Origin: Bdellovibrionota bacterium
Lineage (GTDB): Bacteria; Bdellovibrionota_C; UBA2361; JAFLCA01
NCBI GenBank assembly: GCA_030584005.1
Contig: CP129486.1
Location: 995,556 to 1,059,555 of the forward strand
Reading direction: 5' to 3'
DNA length: 64,000 nucleotides
Shown here: piece after piece, positions 10,101 to 18,785 of the stretch
Numbering within the stretch: position 1 is the stretch's first letter
Layout: each line of letters opens with the position of its first letter
Made by a program: the position numbers and the translations under genes
The notes under the pieces: generated by a model
Database searches by the model: none
Seen by the model: only the letters and a program-made list of their open reading frames with translations
Told to the model about the DNA's origin: nothing

Positions 10101-10501
10101 AAGTGCGGCGTAAGTTCCTAACGGCTTTCGAGATCGAGCCGGAGTGGCTGATTGAGTGTGCAAGTCGTCGTCAGAAATGGATTGATATGGGCCAGTCGCT
10201 CAATCTGTATATTAGTGAGCCGAACGGAAAGAAGCTTCACGACATGTACATGCTGGCATGGCGCAAGGCGCTCAAGACCACGTACTATCTGCGCTCATTG
10301 GCAGCAACGCAGATTGAGAAATCCACTACCGATATCAATAAGAGAGGGCTGCAGCCGCGCTGGATGAAGAGCAAGTCCGCCTCAGCCGATGTGCAGGTTG
10401 ATCGAGAGGTAGCTCCCGCGCAGCCCGCTGTGGAGGCAAAGACGGCGGCAATGCCAAAGGCAGTGTGCAATCTTGATGGTGACTGTGAGAGCTGCCAGTA
10501 A
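7139..10501 (+). CDS. nrdA: Ribonucleoside-diphosphate reductase, large (alpha) subunit
   Basis: Makes deoxyribonucleotides from ribonucleotides with the small subunit encoded next. At 1120 residues it is long for the family because the N-terminus carries two clear ATP-cone regulatory domains, beginning near residues 53 ([20 protein letters not shown]) and 163 ([20 protein letters not shown]), with a possible third remnant near 280. The catalytic core shows [16 protein letters not shown], the radical-site region [12 protein letters not shown] and the YY pair in [10 protein letters not shown]. The tail ends in CESCQ, providing the redox cysteines that are re-reduced after each turnover. An excellent ribosome binding site (GGAGGGAGG) lies just before the ATG. 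The multi-cone architecture and CESCQ tail resemble chlamydial-type NrdA. It forms an operon with nrdB (79-base gap). Confidence 0.97.
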   Translation: MEVGGDVIGGAADNNEAVQGTVSKAKVESTKDLSTSAKTTPLNLKRGAPGDEYMTVVKRNGMLVPFRRDRIATAVEAAFRAVKGISITEPLPHDIYTTVQSVTDEVVKEARARARQGSSLTVEGIQDLVEEKLMHTGHYDVARSYIIYRDEHKALRDDSPRNLKVFRRDGKTLVRFNPMKIASAIEKAFRAAHRVEGPTPQNLIDAVNLVANKVVNRAVQLAKEGQNLHVELIQDEVERQMMAEGFFREAKDFIIYRAKRAELRAREEAAAILAPSDEVQIERRQLVLETVGREFQAQDAHGGPVIVREAELRRRIEFACRDHRELVSADIILEESIKNFYEGIKISEVDTCNIFAARSRIEKEPAYSYVTARLLLDVIYRETLGLEAHDPALTKRHREYFHEYLKKAISVERLAPELLQFDLEKIANAIDLSRDLNFTYLGLQTLYDRYLIHHEDTRLETPQIFWMRVAMGLAVNEGALKNEKAIEFYNVLSRFLFTSSTPTLFNAGTLHPQLSSCYLTTVKDDLKHIFKCVQDDAMLSKWAGGLGNDWTSVRATGARIKGTNGRSQGVIPFLKVANDTAVAVNQGGKRKGAMCAYLETWHLDIEDFLELRKNTGDERRRTHDMNTANWIPDLFMKRVAERGMWTLFSPSDVPDLHDLYGQAFEKRYLAYEQMVERGEIKLFKKIEALTLWRKMLSMLFETGHPWITFKDPSNIRSPQDHVGVVHSSNLCTEILLNTSENETAVCNLGSVNLATHCTANGLDRTLLETTIRTAVRMLDNVIDINFYPTAEAKNANLKHRPVGLGIMGFQDALYIQGFSYASPEAVRFADQSMEAISYFAILASTELAAERGAYPSYEGSKWQRGMLPIDTLALLVNERGEQHVEVDISASLDWSPVRSAIKKHGMRNSNVMAIAPTATISNITGVSQSIEPEYKHLFVKSNLSGEFIVHNTYLVEELKKHGIWDEQMVDDLKYFDGSIAEIERIPEEVRRKFLTAFEIEPEWLIECASRRQKWIDMGQSLNLYISEPNGKKLHDMYMLAWRKALKTTYYLRSLAATQIEKSTTDINKRGLQPRWMKSKSASADVQVDREVAPAQPAVEAKTAAMPKAVCNLDGDCESCQ

Positions 10502-10580
10502 ATGTAGTGTCGGGTTAGGTGATGGTTGAGTGTGGTAATTGCGGTCTCGAAGCTCGAGCCGATCAGTAATGGAGGATAGT

Positions 10581-11660
10581 ATGCTGCAGTTTGGTGATGA
10601 AGGAACGACATCTGGTGATGCATCCGGGAATGAAAGCAAGAAACCGGAGGGGCGCTTCGAGGCTAGCCAGAAGCGGCTGATCAACTGTAACGCCGTTGAT
10701 GTCAATCAGCTTATGCCGTTGAAGTATAAGTGGGCCTGGGAACATTACCTGAATGGCTGCGCCAATAATTGGCTGCCGACCGAGGTATCCATGGCCAAGG
10801 ATATCGAACTTTGGAAATCGAACAACCTTAGTGCCGATGAGCGCCTTGTGATTATGCGCAATCTGGGGTTCTTCAGCACCGCTGAGAGCCTGGTCGGGAA
10901 CAACATCATCCTCGCTATCTTCAAGCATGTGACCAATCCCGAGTGCCGGCAGTATCTGCTGCGTCAGGCATTCGAGGAGGCGGTGCATACCCACACCTTT
11001 CATTACATAGTTGAATCTCTATCCTTGGATCAGGGCGAAGTGTTCAACATGTATAATGAGGTCAACACTATTCGAAACAAAGACAGGTTCGAGATGGCGC
11101 TGACCTCCGATGTATTGCAGCCGGGCTTCAGTACCGAAACATTCGAAGGCAAGCAAAAATTCCTGGAGGATCTGATCGGGTACTACGTCATTATGGAAGG
11201 CATATTCTTCTATAGTGGGTTCGTAATGATCCTTTCATTTCATCGGCAAAATCGCATGACCGGTATTGGAGAGCAGTTCCAGTATATTTTGAGGGATGAG
11301 ACAATCCATCTGAATTTTGGCATCGATCTCATTAATGGGATTAAGGCCGAGAACCCAGAGGTATGGACCCCTGAGTTCCAGGAGCACATACTTGATTTGA
11401 TTCAACAAGCAGTAGAGCTTGAGTATGCGTATGCCGTAGACTGCTTGCCGCGCGGTATTCTTGGACTGACTGCACCGATGTTCCGCGATTATGTTCAGTA
11501 CATTGCCGATCGGAGGCTCGAGCGTATAGGACTGAAGGCACAATATGGTTCAAAGAACCCGTTCCCTTGGATGTCGGAGACAATTGACCTCGGCAAGGAG
11601 AAGAACTTTTTTGAAACGCGTGTTACCGAGTATCAGTCGGCGGCCTCACTGCAGTGGTAG
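10581..11660 (+). CDS. nrdB: Ribonucleotide reductase small subunit, class Ic type (Phe at radical Tyr site)
   Basis: The metal-cofactor subunit of ribonucleotide reductase, 359 residues from the ATG at 10581, which is preceded by GGAGGA; upstream in-frame starts at 10539 and 10569 lack this site. The metal ligands are visible: Glu102 in STAESLV, Glu133 and His136 in EEAVHTHTF, Glu206 in IMEGIFF, Glu240 and His243 in RDETIHLNF. The residue that carries the stable radical in class Ia enzymes is Phe140, not Tyr. The spacing of these residues equals that of the Chlamydia trachomatis class Ic protein (E89, E120, H123, F127, E193, E227, H230), and Tyr142 matches its electron-relay Tyr129. A Mn/Fe cofactor is therefore inferred. 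Confidence 0.96.
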   Translation: MLQFGDEGTTSGDASGNESKKPEGRFEASQKRLINCNAVDVNQLMPLKYKWAWEHYLNGCANNWLPTEVSMAKDIELWKSNNLSADERLVIMRNLGFFSTAESLVGNNIILAIFKHVTNPECRQYLLRQAFEEAVHTHTFHYIVESLSLDQGEVFNMYNEVNTIRNKDRFEMALTSDVLQPGFSTETFEGKQKFLEDLIGYYVIMEGIFFYSGFVMILSFHRQNRMTGIGEQFQYILRDETIHLNFGIDLINGIKAENPEVWTPEFQEHILDLIQQAVELEYAYAVDCLPRGILGLTAPMFRDYVQYIADRRLERIGLKAQYGSKNPFPWMSETIDLGKEKNFFETRVTEYQSAASLQW

Positions 11661-12319
11661 GTAAGAAGGCAGCGCCTTCGAGGGTGCAGCTGCACCGTAT
11701 GCGAATCGCATATCGTCGGGCAACGCTCGATGAAGCTTCTGTCTCGCCATCTCCGGTAGCCCAGTTTAAGCGGTGGTTCGACGATGCGGTGAACTCAGGC
11801 ATCGTCGAACCGAACGCGATGTTGCTTGCCACGGCACATCCGACCCGTGGTCCCTCTGCCCGTTGTGTGCTGCTCAAATCGTTGCGAAGGGGAGAGTTCG
11901 TTTTTTTTACCAACTATACGAGCCGCAAGGCGCAAGACATTGCCGCGCAGAAGCGGGTGGCGTTGACCTTTTACTGGGCGGAGCTGGAGCGTCAGGTACG
12001 CATCGAAGGGCTGGCACATAAGGTTTCACGCGCCGAGAGTCAACGCTACTTCAGGAAGCGTCCACGTGACTCCCAATTGGGAGCACTCGTATCGCCCCAA
12101 AGTACCGTTATCCATGATCGAGCAGCTCTTGAGAGCACATTGCAGAAGGTTGCAGTTTCGCTACGGGGCTCCCCGGTGCCTTGTCCCCTTCATTGGGGTG
12201 GATACGCGGTACGCCCACTACGAGTCGAATTTTGGCAGGGCCGGCCCGGCCGACTACATGACCGCATAGAGTATCGACGACGCAAAGGAGGCTGGCGGAT
12301 CGTGCGGCTTGCTCCATAG
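11654..12319 (+). CDS. pdxH: Pyridoxamine/pyridoxine 5'-phosphate oxidase (PdxH)
   Basis: FMN-dependent oxidase that makes pyridoxal 5'-phosphate from pyridoxine or pyridoxamine phosphate in the cytoplasm. The 221-residue length is close to E. coli PdxH (218). Family features include [39 protein letters not shown] (FMN- and substrate-binding region), [11 protein letters not shown] and the C-terminal [14 protein letters not shown], which carries the conserved RLHDR motif. The GTG at 11654 overlaps the end of nrdB by 7 bases, implying translational coupling; an internal ATG at 11699 would give a shorter form that still begins before the conserved part. Its place in an nrd operon is unusual but both are nucleotide/cofactor housekeeping enzymes. 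Confidence 0.93.
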   Translation: MVGKKAAPSRVQLHRMRIAYRRATLDEASVSPSPVAQFKRWFDDAVNSGIVEPNAMLLATAHPTRGPSARCVLLKSLRRGEFVFFTNYTSRKAQDIAAQKRVALTFYWAELERQVRIEGLAHKVSRAESQRYFRKRPRDSQLGALVSPQSTVIHDRAALESTLQKVAVSLRGSPVPCPLHWGGYAVRPLRVEFWQGRPGRLHDRIEYRRRKGGWRIVRLAP

Positions 12320-12560
12320 CCGGGAAACTTCATGAACCGATGGTGGGAGTTCATGTACTATCGCCGCTCTCCCTCAGGTTGAACCAGCCGTTCGGTATGG
12401 GCAGACGCCCATGGCAGCCACAATCGCTGCCCCGCATTTGATATGAAGATGTAGATATTTCAATATGTTACATAACCGATCAGAACTTTTCTGAAGCAAT
12501 CATACATAGAACGCTGATTTGTTTCTGTAACGCCATAACTGGTTCAAACTCGGGGGGAAT

Positions 12561-12785
12561 ATGAGTGTGGAACCTAATGCGGTGGAGGTCGATGAGATCG
12601 ACCCCGCTACCGTGCCAATTGATACAAGCTTTGACCCATTTGAGGTACAGCTGGATTTTCGGCCTAAAGAGGAGCGTCCAGGCGATATCTTTCGCCACGC
12701 TGGTCGGAACTTCGAGATTGCTCCCCGTAGACCTACTCTATCGGTCACCGTAGAGCTCAAGTTCGGGAAACTCAACACCTGGTAG
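12561..12785 (+). CDS. Small acidic hypothetical protein
   Basis: A 74-residue protein starting at an ATG preceded by a strong GGGGGGA ribosome binding site. The N-terminal half is acidic (EPNAVEVDEIDPATVPIDTS); the C-terminal half is basic and ends in SVTVELKFGKLNTW, which looks like a beta strand pair. There is no signal peptide, membrane segment or recognisable motif. It stands alone, converging on the YdcH-family gene 36 bases away. The preceding 241 bases hold no gene and presumably its promoter. Confidence 0.55.
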   Translation: MSVEPNAVEVDEIDPATVPIDTSFDPFEVQLDFRPKEERPGDIFRHAGRNFEIAPRRPTLSVTVELKFGKLNTW

Positions 12786-12821
12786 AGGCAGGAGATTGCT
12801 TCTGCTGATGCTGCGTCACGG

Positions 12822-13064
12822 TTAGGCGGGACGCTTGAGCAGCAGCAGAATCTCATCCTTTAGGGCCAGCCGTTCCTTACGCAGCTTCTCCTCCCCTGCT
12901 TCGGAGTGCAGGTCGATACGGCCCACCGATCGCGCAATCTGTTTGTCAATCTCTTCGTAGCGATCGCACAGTCCCCTGAAGTGCGCGTCTGACTGCTTCA
13001 GATAGTGAATCTTCTGGCGGAACTCTGGGAACTCCTCTCCTAGCGGGTGATGCTCACTGCCCAT
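12822..13064 (-). CDS. YdcH/DUF465 family small coiled-coil protein
   Basis: An 80-residue helical protein with the typical YdcH/DUF465 pattern: EFPEFRQKIHYLKQSDAHF near the start, then DRYEEIDKQIARSV and the C-terminal ERLALKDEILLLLKR. Members of this family are small cytoplasmic coiled-coil proteins of unclear function. I chose the ATG at 13064 because a good AGGGG site precedes it; the longer form starting at 13115 would add 17 unrelated residues. The gene lies 47 bases downstream of the outer-membrane protein gene on the same strand. Confidence 0.8.
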   Translation of the reverse strand: MGSEHHPLGEEFPEFRQKIHYLKQSDAHFRGLCDRYEEIDKQIARSVGRIDLHSEAGEEKLRKERLALKDEILLLLKRPA

Positions 13065-13111
13065 TTTCAACCCCTTTGCTTGAACTGGCGCCTGCGCGCA
13101 CTCTAGCACGC

Positions 13112-13978
13112 TCAAATATTAAAGCGATATATCAGGTCTGTGGTAATGCGCCACTTCGTGAGGTTCGAACCCTCTCCCTGAGTTAAAGGGAACTGATAGG
13201 CGACACCCCAGTCGATATTTGAGGCAAGGCGAAGGCGGGCTCCAGCACTTCCCAATACAGTGGTGATCCCCTCTGATTCTGAGGATCCGAAGTTAAAGAG
13301 GTCAAAACCCTCGTCTGCGATCGGCAATCGGGACCCCGCATCCAAGACATGAACGAGATTCACATCAATGGTCGGATAGAGTATGTCGAATAACTGTGTG
13401 CTCGCTGCAAGGTTAAAGTCAAAGAAGCTGCTGTCGTCACTATCGACTGCAAAACGGAATCCCGACGAAGACATAAGATTGATTGGGCCCAACGCCATAG
13501 CTCCGCTCAGAAATGGGTTGAAGGACCCGTCTCCATTGCCTTGGAATACATCCGTATTGCCCATCGGTATTTCGTACCGCAGACCGGCTGTGGCGATAGT
13601 CGCGCACTCGCGGTCCTCATAAAAGGCGTATTTAAGACCCCCAGCCACATTCCCCCAGCCCGTTTCGTCAGTGAGTGCTTCCTCGGGATTAAAGTCGATG
13701 TAGCCATCTTTGGTGGCGATAAGGGCCAAGCGATCGGTCAAAGCGAAGCGTGCCTGCAATGCATAGAGCTGCACATCCCCGCCGCCGGTCACAAATCCTT
13801 TTTGAACCTCATGGTAAGCAAATGCCGGGCGAAGTTCCGAGATGATGCGCGGATCTTCGAATATCAGGGGATTTGCAATAGGAGAAATCATGTCGTCAAG
13901 CCGATCGGCAAGAGCGCTGCCGGAAGCTCCGACACCTATGCAACTGATCAAAAGTCCCGCCAGTAATCGCTTGTTCAT
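13112..13978 (-). CDS. Outer-membrane beta-barrel protein
   Basis: A 288-residue exported protein. It begins with a signal peptide (MNKRLLAGLLISCIGVGASG, cleaved after ALA), followed by alternating hydrophobic and polar strands such as LYALQARFALTDRLALIATK and ATIATAGLRYEIPMG, and ends in ITTDLIYRFNI, similar to the aromatic C-terminal strand recognised by the BAM complex. The ATG at 13978 follows AAGGGGAG; an upstream in-frame start at 14017 is disfavoured. It is probably a small transporter-like or structural barrel. No substrate can be inferred. It sits upstream of the YdcH-family gene in the same direction. Confidence 0.78.
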   Translation of the reverse strand: MNKRLLAGLLISCIGVGASGSALADRLDDMISPIANPLIFEDPRIISELRPAFAYHEVQKGFVTGGGDVQLYALQARFALTDRLALIATKDGYIDFNPEEALTDETGWGNVAGGLKYAFYEDRECATIATAGLRYEIPMGNTDVFQGNGDGSFNPFLSGAMALGPINLMSSSGFRFAVDSDDSSFFDFNLAASTQLFDILYPTIDVNLVHVLDAGSRLPIADEGFDLFNFGSSESEGITTVLGSAGARLRLASNIDWGVAYQFPLTQGEGSNLTKWRITTDLIYRFNI

Positions 13979-14336
13979 ATACTCCCCTTCATTTGCGCTC
14001 ACCCCCTGGGCGAGCAATATCTTTGCTTCAATGGATATACCTATCCATTGAATTTTTCAACTCCCAGTTTCGGCCCTCCATTGGGGCCATTTCCCCCTGT
14101 AAGCCACTCCCCTCCGGATGGGCAATCGATCCCCTGGTTGGTCTGATTGGCAGTCATCTCCTGCTTGACTAGCCCGGCCCGCATACTACCCTATGAGTGG
14201 TTTCCTAGATGCCATGCGTGGCGTTTAGGAAGTCGATCCAAGTTTTGATGGGGCCCACCACCCGGAGCACCTCATCGAAACATCTCTTACACGGCTGCGC
14301 CGAGGTCTAGGCCGTAAGTGTTGTGGCGTATGTTGT
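13979..14336. other. Intergenic region, 358 bp
   Basis: Between two divergently transcribed genes, so it should hold promoters for both. I see no convincing gene, hairpin or operator in it; the stretch around 14020-14060 is AT-rich. Confidence 0.4.
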
Positions 14337-15407
14337 ATGTTGACCCCGCATAGTCCTAAGGATCCGAACCAGAGAATTGTACCCGCAGCAATCGAGCATG
14401 CGACGACGATCAACGTTACGCAGATCTTCGAAGAGCGCATTGAGGAATGTCAGCGCGCCCAGGGGGCCGGTGATACGGCAGCGGCTTTGCGCTTAGCCCA
14501 GGCATTATTCAGCGATGCAGGCCTATTGAAAAGCACAGATAGAGCGCTGTTTATGCGCATATGTTCTGTCTGCACACAGGTCGCATTCTCCCTTGGAGCA
14601 GTTGATGAAGCTGAAGTATACGCGCTCTCAGGGGTCAGTGCGGCCCGCGAGAAGCTGAGTGTGCCCGAATATGCCGAGCCGTATGCAGCGCTCGTGAATG
14701 CGCTCGCTCTAGTCTACGACAGAAGAGGGGAAAGCGAGATGGGGCTTTATGCGCTGAGAGACGCGCAGAAGCGGATTGAAACAGCACAACTTGAAGTACC
14801 CATCCTTCGAATCACGATGCGCTATAACGAGGCACTGCTTCTCTCCCATAAGGAGAGGTATGCTGAGGCCGCACGCATCGCGAGCCATGTCGTCGATGCG
14901 CTGCAGCCGACATCCCAGTTAGCGGCCGACAATCAGGATCTGCGCTTTAATGCCCTGGCCCTCTATGCGGACCTGCTCTTCAAAATTGGCGAGTACCAGC
15001 AGATTACCGATACATGGCAAGCGCACATAGAGAGCTGTGTGCCGTGGTGGGGAAGCGCATTGTTGTGGCTCGCCACTCATGCGACCCTCGGTGCAGGGTT
15101 ATCCGATCACATCTCCGTTTCCAGGGAAGCGGCGAATCGCGGGCTAGAGCTTGTCACCGATAACGCTGAGGGTTGCTACTGCGGTGCACTCCTGCATCTT
15201 GGCCGCGGAGTCGCACTTGCCGCGAGTAGTCTTGTGGAGAGCGCCCGCGGCGAACTAGATCGCTTTGTTGAAGGAACGCGAGAGGTGGGGGAAGATATGG
15301 CGCCGGGCATGCGGCAACTGGCCCGAGGATTTATCAGAACGGTCCTAAAGAGACATGCACCGCGAGAGCACATCGAGGGACTCCTCGCAGGGATTCCAGA
15401 CTACTAG
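14337..15407 (+). CDS. TPR-like helical repeat protein
   Basis: A 356-residue protein with no signal peptide that appears wholly alpha-helical. Helical pairs such as AALRLAQALFSDAG, EAEVYALSGVSAAREK, YAALVNALALVYDRRGE, ITMRYNEALLLSHKERYAEA and DNQDLRFNALALYADLLFKI have the alanine/tyrosine/leucine spacing of tetratricopeptide repeats. It is probably a scaffold or a regulatory sensor domain without an attached output domain. The gene is convergent with SURF1, and a hairpin lies between them. Function is not recognised. Confidence 0.65.
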   Translation: MLTPHSPKDPNQRIVPAAIEHATTINVTQIFEERIEECQRAQGAGDTAAALRLAQALFSDAGLLKSTDRALFMRICSVCTQVAFSLGAVDEAEVYALSGVSAAREKLSVPEYAEPYAALVNALALVYDRRGESEMGLYALRDAQKRIETAQLEVPILRITMRYNEALLLSHKERYAEAARIASHVVDALQPTSQLAADNQDLRFNALALYADLLFKIGEYQQITDTWQAHIESCVPWWGSALLWLATHATLGAGLSDHISVSREAANRGLELVTDNAEGCYCGALLHLGRGVALAASSLVESARGELDRFVEGTREVGEDMAPGMRQLARGFIRTVLKRHAPREHIEGLLAGIPDY

Positions 15408-15438
15408 TCTCCCGAATCAGAAGTGAACCGCAAAATTC

Positions 15439-15463
15439 GACGCAGGACTTCCTGTTCTGCGTC
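15439..15463 (-). terminator. Possible intrinsic terminator between convergent genes
   Basis: GACGCAG and CTGCGTC form a 7-bp stem with an 11-base loop, flanked on both sides by AAAAT-rich sequence. Read on the minus strand the stem is followed by GAATTTT, so it could terminate the SURF1 transcript, though it overlaps the last bases of that gene. Confidence 0.4.
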
Positions 15464-16310
15464 AAAATCGCTCCAGGCTCTGCTGGGTACCCCAAGAGCC
15501 CCAGCTCTTCCGCAAGTGCACGACTAGCGTAGTGGCAGCAATAAAGCAGGCGATGAAGATCCACTCCACCACGTATCCACGATGAATATCGGGCGGTAGC
15601 AAAACATGAGCAGGGAGCGGGGTGGTACTGGTGAAGGGTTTCAGTCCCAAGGCGTCGGCTCGTCCACTCATGTTCAGCAGCTCATCTCGGCCGGATTTCT
15701 TTTCCACCAACGCGTCAAAAATAAGCGCGGGGTCTCCAGAGGCGGTCATCTCCACAAATACAGGCAGCAATGGGTAGGGGAGCAGCGGACGAATAAGGTC
15801 GGGATCGATGCGTAACCATGTATCTCGCCACGCATCACCCGGCTTGAGTTGAGGGTCCTGCGGTCCAAATAGCCTGCCGCGCATCGGTTTACGTACTATG
15901 CCTTGAACCTGGACCTGGGACGGCTCACCGCGGAAGAGCTTTCGCTTTTCTCGTGATGCTTGGGCGAGGGGAATGAAACCTCGGTTCACCAGAACGGCCC
16001 GGCCAGTGTCGTCAAGAAGCAAGGGGGTTACTACGAACACCCCCGGCTGCCCATCCAAGCGGCGATTTCTCAAGACGAACTCATGCTCATAGTCAAAGCG
16101 TCCGCTCGCCTGGACCCGACGAAATTGCAGCTCAGCCAGCCCATCGGATGGCAGTTCATTAATGTTGATTGCGGGGAGGGCGAGTGTTGATACGATCTGC
16201 CCTGTTTCAACCACCTTTTGCTTGTGTCTACCCCACTGCCAGTTTGCCGCCAGCAAACTCAACACTATCAGAACCCCGCCCAACCAAAGATGTCGCGTGC
16301 TGTGAGCCAT
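15462..16310 (-). CDS. SURF1 family cytochrome c oxidase assembly protein
   Basis: Inner-membrane protein that helps insert haem during assembly of haem-copper cytochrome oxidase. The 282-residue form has the family's two terminal membrane segments, LWLGGVLIVLSLLAANWQWG near the start and VEWIFIACFIAATTLVV near the end, enclosing a periplasmic domain. Conserved pieces include FVLRNRRLDGQPGVFVVTPL and AVLVNRGFIPL. I chose the ATG at 16310, immediately before the first membrane segment; in-frame starts at 16382 and 16415 add a tail with no clear function. No oxidase subunit genes are nearby, so it is an isolated assembly factor here. Confidence 0.88.
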   Translation of the reverse strand: MAHSTRHLWLGGVLIVLSLLAANWQWGRHKQKVVETGQIVSTLALPAININELPSDGLAELQFRRVQASGRFDYEHEFVLRNRRLDGQPGVFVVTPLLLDDTGRAVLVNRGFIPLAQASREKRKLFRGEPSQVQVQGIVRKPMRGRLFGPQDPQLKPGDAWRDTWLRIDPDLIRPLLPYPLLPVFVEMTASGDPALIFDALVEKKSGRDELLNMSGRADALGLKPFTSTTPLPAHVLLPPDIHRGYVVEWIFIACFIAATTLVVHLRKSWGSWGTQQSLERF

Positions 16311-16586
16311 AAGCCAAATCCGCAGTAACCTGCCGGGAATATATAGAAAATCACTGTACGCCGAGCCTGGGCAATGTGCCATAGGAGCTATTTTTGAACG
16401 ACTTCTCCCACCCACTACTAACGACGTATTAGCCCCCTAAGGAGTCGATTTGAAATGCTGGGGACGACGCGATACTCTAAGGGCCGCTATCGCTGACTGG
16501 TGCACCCAAGGTCCAGGTTGGCGTTCACGCAATGGCTCGGGGCCTGTTCAAATTTGGCCCAATTGCAATAACGGACGAGGTAAACG

Positions 16587-17534
16587 GTGTTCTCGATTTT
16601 AGGTGCTGGGTTTGCATATCCAGAGGGTGAGATCTCGAATGAGATCTTGCGTACCCTCGGAGGTGTATCGCCCAGCGGCACGATTACTACCCGCCGCACC
16701 GCCCTGAAACTCGATTACCTGCTGACTGAACGAAACGCCGACCCAAAGAGGGGCAGCACCGCCTTCGTACAAACTCCAACCGACCTCACCTTGCGAGCTG
16801 CGCTTATGGCGATCGAGCAGGCCGGAATAGCACGCTCACAGATTGGGATGATAATTGGAGCTACTGATACCCCCCTCCAGGTGACACCGGGAGAATCGCA
16901 GAGGCTGGGCGATCGCTTGGTGGAGAAGATTGATGCATTCGATGTCAGCTCCGGATTAACGACGTTGGCCAGTCAGATGCACGCACTGCTGCATTGGAAG
17001 GTCGAAAGGATGCCCGAATATGTGCTGTGCGTGGCTGCAAGTGCTCCGACCCAAAGGGTCGACTATCGCTCAGGGATCGCGGGCAGTTACTTAGGTGATG
17101 GCGCTTACGCCTTTGTGGTTTCCAAGCGGCACCAAGGATTCTTGCGAGTAGTGCACGCCGAGCAGCGTAGAGTCAGCGCGGCGCGTGAAGGGTTCGTGCT
17201 TCCGCTTTACGGGCACATCCGCATGGATCAGGGGGCGCCGCAGGTGATTGAGGAGCTGATCGCCAATGTGCTCGAGAGGCGCGCAACAACAGAAAACGCT
17301 CTCTTAATCTGTAATGCTTTTGAACCAGCATCGATAGCGCCGCTCGCACTGCGTTTCGGCATGAGCGATATGGGGGTTGCGGAAGATTTGGCTCTATTCG
17401 GTCATTGTCTATGTGCGTTTCCGGGGGCGGTGCTTGCGAAGCGCGCAGCACAGTTGAACCGAGGCGTACGTGTGTGCATTGCACTCGCCGATTATGAGGG
17501 CCTTGGCGGTATTGTCGAACTGGAACGTTGTTGA
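16587..17534 (+). CDS. Degenerate ketoacyl-ACP synthase III-like protein (catalytic residues lost)
   Basis: A 315-residue thiolase-fold protein of FabH type, starting at a GTG preceded by GAGG. It aligns along its length with the next gene: FDVSSGLTTLASQMHALLHW against VDVFTACPAFALHCDYLDRF, and SYLGDGAYAFVVSK against AIWGDGAAAWVVAP. In this copy the active-site Cys is Leu124, the catalytic His position is Asn (ICNAFEP) and the catalytic Asn position is His (FGHCLCAFPG). It therefore cannot condense acyl groups by the usual mechanism. Such inactive partners are known in heterodimers like PqsB-PqsC. The stop is 10 bases before the active copy starts, so the two are surely co-expressed. Confidence 0.8.
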   Translation: MFSILGAGFAYPEGEISNEILRTLGGVSPSGTITTRRTALKLDYLLTERNADPKRGSTAFVQTPTDLTLRAALMAIEQAGIARSQIGMIIGATDTPLQVTPGESQRLGDRLVEKIDAFDVSSGLTTLASQMHALLHWKVERMPEYVLCVAASAPTQRVDYRSGIAGSYLGDGAYAFVVSKRHQGFLRVVHAEQRRVSAAREGFVLPLYGHIRMDQGAPQVIEELIANVLERRATTENALLICNAFEPASIAPLALRFGMSDMGVAEDLALFGHCLCAFPGAVLAKRAAQLNRGVRVCIALADYEGLGGIVELERC

Positions 17535-17544
17535 AGGGGGCACA

Positions 17545-18531
17545 GTGCTACACATCTTGGGCATAGGCTTCAGCCATCCAACGAATGTGATTGATAATCC
17601 GTTCATTGAGCAGCTGAACGTGGGTACCAATGAAGCATGGATTCTAGATAAGATCGGCATCCGCGAACGCCGCACCAGCCTCCCTTTGTCATATATATCC
17701 GAAACGAGGAATCAGGATGCAGAACAGGCGCTCGCCCACGCCGAGAACACCCCGCATCAACTTGGCGTGAATGCCGCCACTATGGCAATGCAGCGGGCCG
17801 GTATATCCCCTCATCAAATCGGCATGGTCATATGCAATTGCTGCACACCTAAGGAGATCTACCCCTCCGAAGCGCAGCGACTGGCCGACGCGCTGGGCAT
17901 CACGGCCCCGGTAGTCGACGTTTTTACGGCCTGTCCTGCCTTCGCACTGCATTGCGATTATTTGGATCGCTTCGACGAATCGGCCCTGCCTGACTATATC
18001 CTCGCACTTTCTACTGCTACGCTTACCCAGCATGTGAACTACAACGATCGTTCGGACGGGGCAATTTGGGGTGATGGTGCGGCGGCATGGGTAGTAGCGC
18101 CGCGCGCGCGCGGCCGCCTTAAGGTTTTGGAAACGTACTTTGCCAGTGATCCAACCAGGTCGCAGGCCGTCGTGGTGGATACCTACGGTCATTTTCACCA
18201 GGATGGGCGTGCAGTAAGGGATTTTTCAGTTCGGCAAACGGTACGGCTTGTGAAGAGACTCGAAGAGAAGTTCAACCTGGACTGGAAGCGCGACATCTTC
18301 ATCGGCCATCAGGCCAATGCGACTATGCTGGAGCAGATTTGCAACAACCGTGATATTCCACCGCAGAATCATTGGCACAATGTATCGTACATCGGCAACC
18401 AAGCAGGAGCAGGGGCCCCCGCGGTTCTCGGTATGCATTGGGATATGATGAAGCCCGGACAACGCATAGCCGTGGCGGTGGTGGGTGCCGGATTGAGCTG
18501 GGGTTCGGTGCTGCTAGAAGTGGTTTCATGA
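17545..18531 (+). CDS. 3-oxoacyl-ACP synthase III-like (FabH-type) enzyme, active copy
   Basis: A 328-residue KAS III-family condensing enzyme. The triad is complete: Cys130 in VFTACPAF, His255 in FIGHQANAT and Asn285 in YIGNQAGAG, with the C-terminal glycine-rich VVGAGLSWGSVLLE typical of the family. The GTG at 17545 (after GAAGGGGG) places the first strand LHILGIGFSHP where FabH proteins begin; the longer in-frame version starts inside the previous gene. It probably joins an acyl-CoA starter to malonyl-ACP or another acceptor. No fatty-acid synthesis genes are adjacent, which points to a specialised product rather than housekeeping FabH. Confidence 0.88.
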   Translation: MLHILGIGFSHPTNVIDNPFIEQLNVGTNEAWILDKIGIRERRTSLPLSYISETRNQDAEQALAHAENTPHQLGVNAATMAMQRAGISPHQIGMVICNCCTPKEIYPSEAQRLADALGITAPVVDVFTACPAFALHCDYLDRFDESALPDYILALSTATLTQHVNYNDRSDGAIWGDGAAAWVVAPRARGRLKVLETYFASDPTRSQAVVVDTYGHFHQDGRAVRDFSVRQTVRLVKRLEEKFNLDWKRDIFIGHQANATMLEQICNNRDIPPQNHWHNVSYIGNQAGAGAPAVLGMHWDMMKPGQRIAVAVVGAGLSWGSVLLEVVS

Positions 18532-18567
18532 ATACCATCTTGAAATCCATAGCGCACGCGCGGGCGT

Positions 18568-18594
18568 CGTTTGGAGCGGCTGAACAAGGGCCAT
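18568..18594 (+). repeat. Inverted repeat, left arm (27 bp)
   Basis: Starts CGTTTGGAGCGG and ends AACAAGGGCCAT. Its reverse complement recurs at 19909-19935 with 26 of 27 bases identical, on the far side of the intervening coiled-coil gene. Locally, CTGAACAA (18580-18587) can also pair with TTGTTCAG (18604-18611). Confidence 0.75.
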
Positions 18595-18785
18595 AGACGG
18601 TACTTGTTCAGTGTGTCTATAGAGGTCTTCTGAGCCTATAAAAAATATAGTGACAGGACATAAGTGCAGGCAGTATTTGGATAGCGACGGCGGCTTAGGC
18701 ATGGCCTCAACAGAGCCATACACATTGGCTGAACCGAGCTGCTGAGGCGATTTAGTAGAGGGACATCGATACGGAGAAGGTCATC

